The notes under the pieces: generated by a model
Told to the model about the DNA's origin: nothing
The model's database searches: none
What the model saw: the letters and a program-made list of their open reading frames with translations, nothing else
Shown: positions 62,889-64,000 of the stretch, one piece after another
How positions within the stretch are numbered: position 1 is the first letter of the stretch
Layout: each line of letters starts with the position of its first letter
Program-made: the position numbers and the translations under genes
NCBI GenBank assembly: GCA_963785255.1
Contig: CAWAUR010000013.1
Location: forward strand, 62,001-126,000
DNA: 64,000 nucleotides
Direction of reading: 5' to 3'
Source: Bog-159 sp963785255
GTDB taxonomy: Bacteria; Acidobacteriota; Terriglobia; Bryobacterales; Bryobacteraceae

Positions 62889-62970
62889 GTGGGCCAGGCT
62901 CGCAGCCTGCGGCGGCCTCGTAGGCCGCCTTCGGCGAGCTTCGCTCGCGGACAGGCCAGGAGGCCTGTCC
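62889..62970. repeat. Mosaic of palindromes ending in a REP-like element
   Basis: CAGGCTCGCAGCCTG, GGCGGCCTCGTAGGCCGCC and the REP (62949-62970). The organisation equals that at 56236-56320, and again the edge supplies the TAG stop of the gene on the minus strand. Confidence 0.85.
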
Positions 62971-64000
62971 TACCCCAGAAGATGGTCGTAGGTGCGCCGG
63001 AAGAACGCATCCGTCATGCCGGCGATATAATCGCAAACCAGGCGGTAAGCGGGTTCCTCTGCGATCAGGCCGCTATGCGGCGCCGGAAGCCGCTCGGGAT
63101 TCTCCAGAAAGAAATCGAACAGCTCCGCGATCATGGCGGCGGCGCGATCGCGCTCCCGGCATAAATCGGGCGCCGTATACACGCGGCGGTGAAGAAATCG
63201 CTTCAAATCGTGATTGGCCGTTTCTGTTTCGGGCGTAAACGCCGCCAGGCGCCGCGCATACCGGCGCACATCCTCCACGCTTTCCACGCCGGCTTCGGAC
63301 GCGCGGCGGACGGTGCCTTCGATGAGCCCGGACACCAGCGCGTCAATCAACGCGCGCAGCGTCTCATGAAAACGGGCGCTCTCCGGCGCGCCCGGAAACT
63401 GTTGTTCGGCGGTCTCGTGCAGGCCGCCATAGAAAGGCGCTTCGGCGGCCACATCCGCGGGACGCAAGAGCCCCGCCGATACGGCATCGTCCAGATCCGC
63501 CGTATTGTAGGCGATCTCATCGGCCAAATCGATGAGCTGCGCTTCGAGCGGCGGCCGCAGTCCCGGCAGATACTCATCCAGTTCGGGAAACTCGCCCGGA
63601 GCAAAGTCGCGCGAGTGCTTGGCAATGCCTTCGCGCACTTCAAAGGACAAGTTCAGTCCGGGGAAACGGGCATAGCGCTGTTCGAACTGCTCCACGATGC
63701 GCACGGCGTGCTGATTGTGATCGAAATGCGCGCCGAAGCGTTGCATCTGGGCGTTGAGAGCCTGCTCGCCCGCGTGCGAAAAAGGCGGATGGCCGATGTC
63801 GTGAGCCAGCGCCAGCGCTTCCGTGAGATCTTCATCGAGCTCGAGGGCGGCGGCGGCGGTGCGGGCGATCTGGGCTACCTCGATAGTATGGGTGAGCCGG
63901 TTGCGAAAATGATCGCACAGGCCGGGCGTGAATACCTGCGTTTTGGCTTCCAGACGGCGGAACGCCCGCGCATGCACAATGCGGTCGCGATCGCGCTGAA
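62970..64000 (-). CDS. dGTPase-like HD-domain triphosphohydrolase (start beyond window)
   Basis: These enzymes hydrolyse dNTPs to nucleosides and triphosphate. The visible 343 residues begin QRDRDRIVHARAFRRLEAK, the standard family entry, followed by the HD metal ligands in RNRLTHTIEVAQIAR and LAHDIGHPPFSHAGE and the later DEIAYNTADLDDA. The frame is open through the right edge, so only a short N-terminal part is missing. Likely the shorter dGTPase-like form. Confidence 0.93.
   Translation of the reverse strand, partial: QRDRDRIVHARAFRRLEAKTQVFTPGLCDHFRNRLTHTIEVAQIARTAAAALELDEDLTEALALAHDIGHPPFSHAGEQALNAQMQRFGAHFDHNQHAVRIVEQFEQRYARFPGLNLSFEVREGIAKHSRDFAPGEFPELDEYLPGLRPPLEAQLIDLADEIAYNTADLDDAVSAGLLRPADVAAEAPFYGGLHETAEQQFPGAPESARFHETLRALIDALVSGLIEGTVRRASEAGVESVEDVRRYARRLAAFTPETETANHDLKRFLHRRVYTAPDLCRERDRAAAMIAELFDFFLENPERLPAPHSGLIAEEPAYRLVCDYIAGMTDAFFRRTYDHLLG

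Overview
The window looks like a chromosomal segment of an acidobacterium of the Solibacter/Bryobacter type. The pointers are a GC-rich sequence, a secreted glycosidase ending in the Solibacter-type C-terminal domain (TIGR03437), a GloVer-repeat protein, FG-GAP and Uma2 families, several ECF sigma/Ser-Thr kinase units, and many short palindromic repeats. This placement is inference from gene families; no rRNA or tRNA gene was found in the window.

Layout. Positions 1-7856 (minus strand) carry a protein quality-control and housekeeping block: trigger factor, a small secreted protein, a decayed nucleotidyltransferase, ClpX, Lon, the ribosome-assembly GTPase EngB, and the start of Rho. ClpP is not next to clpX as it usually is. 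Positions 8837-17598 hold a NarL-type response regulator with a clear sigma-70 promoter, a PLP aminotransferase coupled to a metallo-beta-lactamase-fold hydrolase, a 14-repeat FG-GAP protein, tandem Uma2 genes, and an operon of two HtrA-like proteases (one frameshifted) with a LuxR-type regulator whose receiver has lost its phosphorylation residues.

Positions 17600-21475 are rearranged: an FRG-domain pseudogene is cut off by a 650-750 bp direct repeat, whose two copies flank a block with a GloVer protein, a secreted protein and a hidden 25-residue PqqA-like peptide gene. Then come a large DUF2339 membrane protein, a LplT-PlsC-Aas three-domain fusion, a pair of P-loop ATPases, a hybrid histidine kinase lacking its phosphoacceptor histidine, and a prepilin-type peptidase.

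Positions 33400-44003 carry homogentisate dioxygenase, a nucleotidyltransferase pseudogene, a chlorite-dismutase-family HemQ, pheS-pheT with a coupled HNH nuclease gene, and a three-gene ATGA-coupled membrane operon. Positions 44100-54010 contain three copies of one module: an ECF sigma gene on the minus strand facing a secreted-protein gene on the plus strand. Only the middle copy keeps its two receptor-like Ser/Thr kinases; the other two are in decay. Positions 54080-64000 carry a prolyl oligopeptidase, a DapF homologue with both catalytic cysteines replaced by serine, a membrane glycosyltransferase-like protein, a PfkB kinase, a basic histone-like protein, DUF3309, the glycosidase, and a partial dGTPase.

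Several palindromic repeat families are scattered between and sometimes inside genes, and in three places the edge of one element supplies the TAG stop codon of the neighbouring gene.
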